Shown here piece after piece: positions 30,909 through 31,459 of a stretch of 31,459 nucleotides of DNA. The notes under the pieces are model-generated. The model saw only the letters and a list, made by a program, of their open reading frames with translations. It searched no databases and had not been told where the DNA came from. Within the stretch, counting starts at the first letter, position 1. Each line of letters begins with the position of its first letter. The position numbers and the translations under genes were made by a program. The stretch comes from Ochromonas danica (taxonomy: Eukaryota > Sar > Chrysophyceae > Chromulinales > Chromulinaceae). The DNA lies in the NCBI GenBank assembly GCA_015146655.1, contig VKHL01000233.1, positions 1-31,459 of the forward strand. Direction: 5' to 3'.

Positions 30909-31119
30909 GCTTGATGGTGCTGATATCTTCCGAAGCAATCAGACAAAACACATCGATCTCAGGGAAGTTGCACAGCAGCTTGGCTTCGTTTAATCTGCCC
31001 ATGATGAAGGTGTAGTACTTCTTGTGCGCTGCCTGCAGAAGTCGTTGTAATCGAAGCAAACACCGCCTCAAGAGTGTGTGGTCCAACCCCATTGAAGAGA
31101 GTATGAGGCCAATGGCCTC
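30883..31119 (-). pseudogene. Diphthamide biosynthesis (DPH1/DPH2 family) gene relic
   Basis: The minus strand reads AIGLILSSMGLDHTLLRRCL, then LQRLLQAAHKKYYTFIMGRL, then NEAKLLCNFPEIDVFCLIAS before drifting away and ending at TAG (30883-30885). This matches the DPH1/DPH2 block in which a Gly/Val-rich strand, a helix and GKKSYTxxVGKLNPAKLANFPEID are conserved. An extra residue pair lies between AKL and NF, and the family's CPENS-type block is replaced by SEDIS. The iron-sulfur Cys context expected next is absent and no continuation is seen downstream. A possible acceptor (CTTCCTCCCAG) lies just upstream of the match at about 31120. It is probably a decayed or duplicated exon rather than a working gene; an exon of a diverged gene entering from the right is the alternative. 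Confidence 0.6.
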
Positions 31120-31134
31120 GCTGGGAGGAAGGCT

Positions 31135-31300
31135 TCATCGATGGAAAGAAGGATGGCGTCGCAGGACCTCCAAGACAGCATCTAGATCAAAGACACGTCG
31201 CCAATCTTCCTCTATGGTCATAACCATTCCAATTGCTGCTGGGTTCGGGGGAAGAAGAAAGTCATAAGAGAAACGCGTTTCTTTGATTGCTGAAATTTGA
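31135..31300 (-). other. Open minus-strand stretch, identity unknown
   Basis: The minus strand reads KETRFSYDFLLPPNPAAIGM followed by an acidic helix-like segment (EEDWRRVFDLDAVLEVLRRH) before a TGA at 31135-31137. It looks more protein-like than the opposite strand and sits just upstream of the DPH-family relic, so it could be another exon or a fragment of the same decayed locus. I do not recognise it. Confidence 0.25.
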
Positions 31301-31459
31301 TTCTTCTTCCACCGGGCTAACCAACGAGTAGGTATAGGTGGCAGAAATGATGAATATGTTTCGATGCTACTGGAAGACTTCAGAGCCGTTCTGAGAGAGA
31401 AGACCGGTATCAACCCTAGCACTTGGAAGCTGGACCCAACAAACGAGAAGGGCGAGTGT
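31301..31459 (+). CDS. Partial open frame leaving the window
   Basis: A plus-strand frame is open from 31301 (just after a TGA) to the window edge with no stop. The part from about 31345 reads DEYVSMLLEDFRAVLREKTG, then INPSTWKLDPTNEKGEC, which looks like real coding sequence. Acceptor-like sites (TATAG, GGCAG) lie at about 31330-31350, so this may be an internal exon start. The family is not recognised, and it could be another fragment in this relic-rich end. Confidence 0.35.

Noticed and set aside
1-31459. tRNA, rRNA, CRISPR arrays or complete transposons
   Set aside because: None was seen by eye on either strand; short tRNA genes could still be missed without a covariance search.

Overview
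This is a chromosome end from a eukaryote, very probably a photosynthetic protist with a plastid acquired by secondary endosymbiosis. It opens with telomeric CCCTAA repeats (TTAGGG type). Genes lie on both strands, and I placed 21 GT-AG introns in the main models, all 56-100 nt long. Three predicted proteins (590-aa orphan, 124-aa membrane protein, ABC-F ATPase) start with a signal peptide followed at once by an aromatic or Leu residue and a basic/Ser-rich stretch. That is the two-part plastid address known from algae with red-derived complex plastids (stramenopiles, cryptophytes, haptophytes). I cannot name the species.

Layout. 1-91: telomere. 92-467: subtelomeric gap with a possible exon fragment running toward the telomere. 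468-2328 (+): putative plastid-targeted orphan. 2514-5584 (-): WDR3/UTP12, a five-exon U3 snoRNP protein of 939 aa. 5849-8581 (+): secreted protein combining a ricin-B-like domain with about 18 ankyrin repeats. 8869-9331 (+): small plastid membrane protein. 10122-12498 (-): CELF/Bruno-type protein with three RRMs. 12499-14109: gene-poor, holding an exact 122-bp copy of part of the P450 reductase gene that lies 15 kb away. 14110-16275 (-): 721-codon intronless orphan ORF containing an inverted repeat. 16276-17044: gap with a possible exon relic and an upstream ORF. 17045-24157 (+): CNOT1, scaffold of the CCR4-NOT complex (2298 aa). 24443-26945 (+): plastid-targeted ABC-F ATPase. 27356-29610 (-): NADPH-cytochrome P450 reductase (693 aa). 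30136-30429: long near-perfect hairpin. 30491-31459: broken pieces of alpha-tubulin and a diphthamide-synthesis gene, and an open frame leaving the window.

The recognised genes are unrelated housekeeping functions (ribosome biogenesis, mRNA regulation and decay, translation-type ATPase, electron transfer), not a pathway cluster. The unusual parts are the secreted ricin-like/ankyrin fusion, two unrelated long inverted repeats (one inside a reading frame), an exact exon-fragment copy with junction microhomology, and relics of host genes. Together they suggest a chromosome end where template switching or inverted duplication has been active. The hairpins could also feed small-RNA production, which is inference only.

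Limits: introns were placed by eye from splice consensus, reading frame and family alignment from memory. No similarity search was run.
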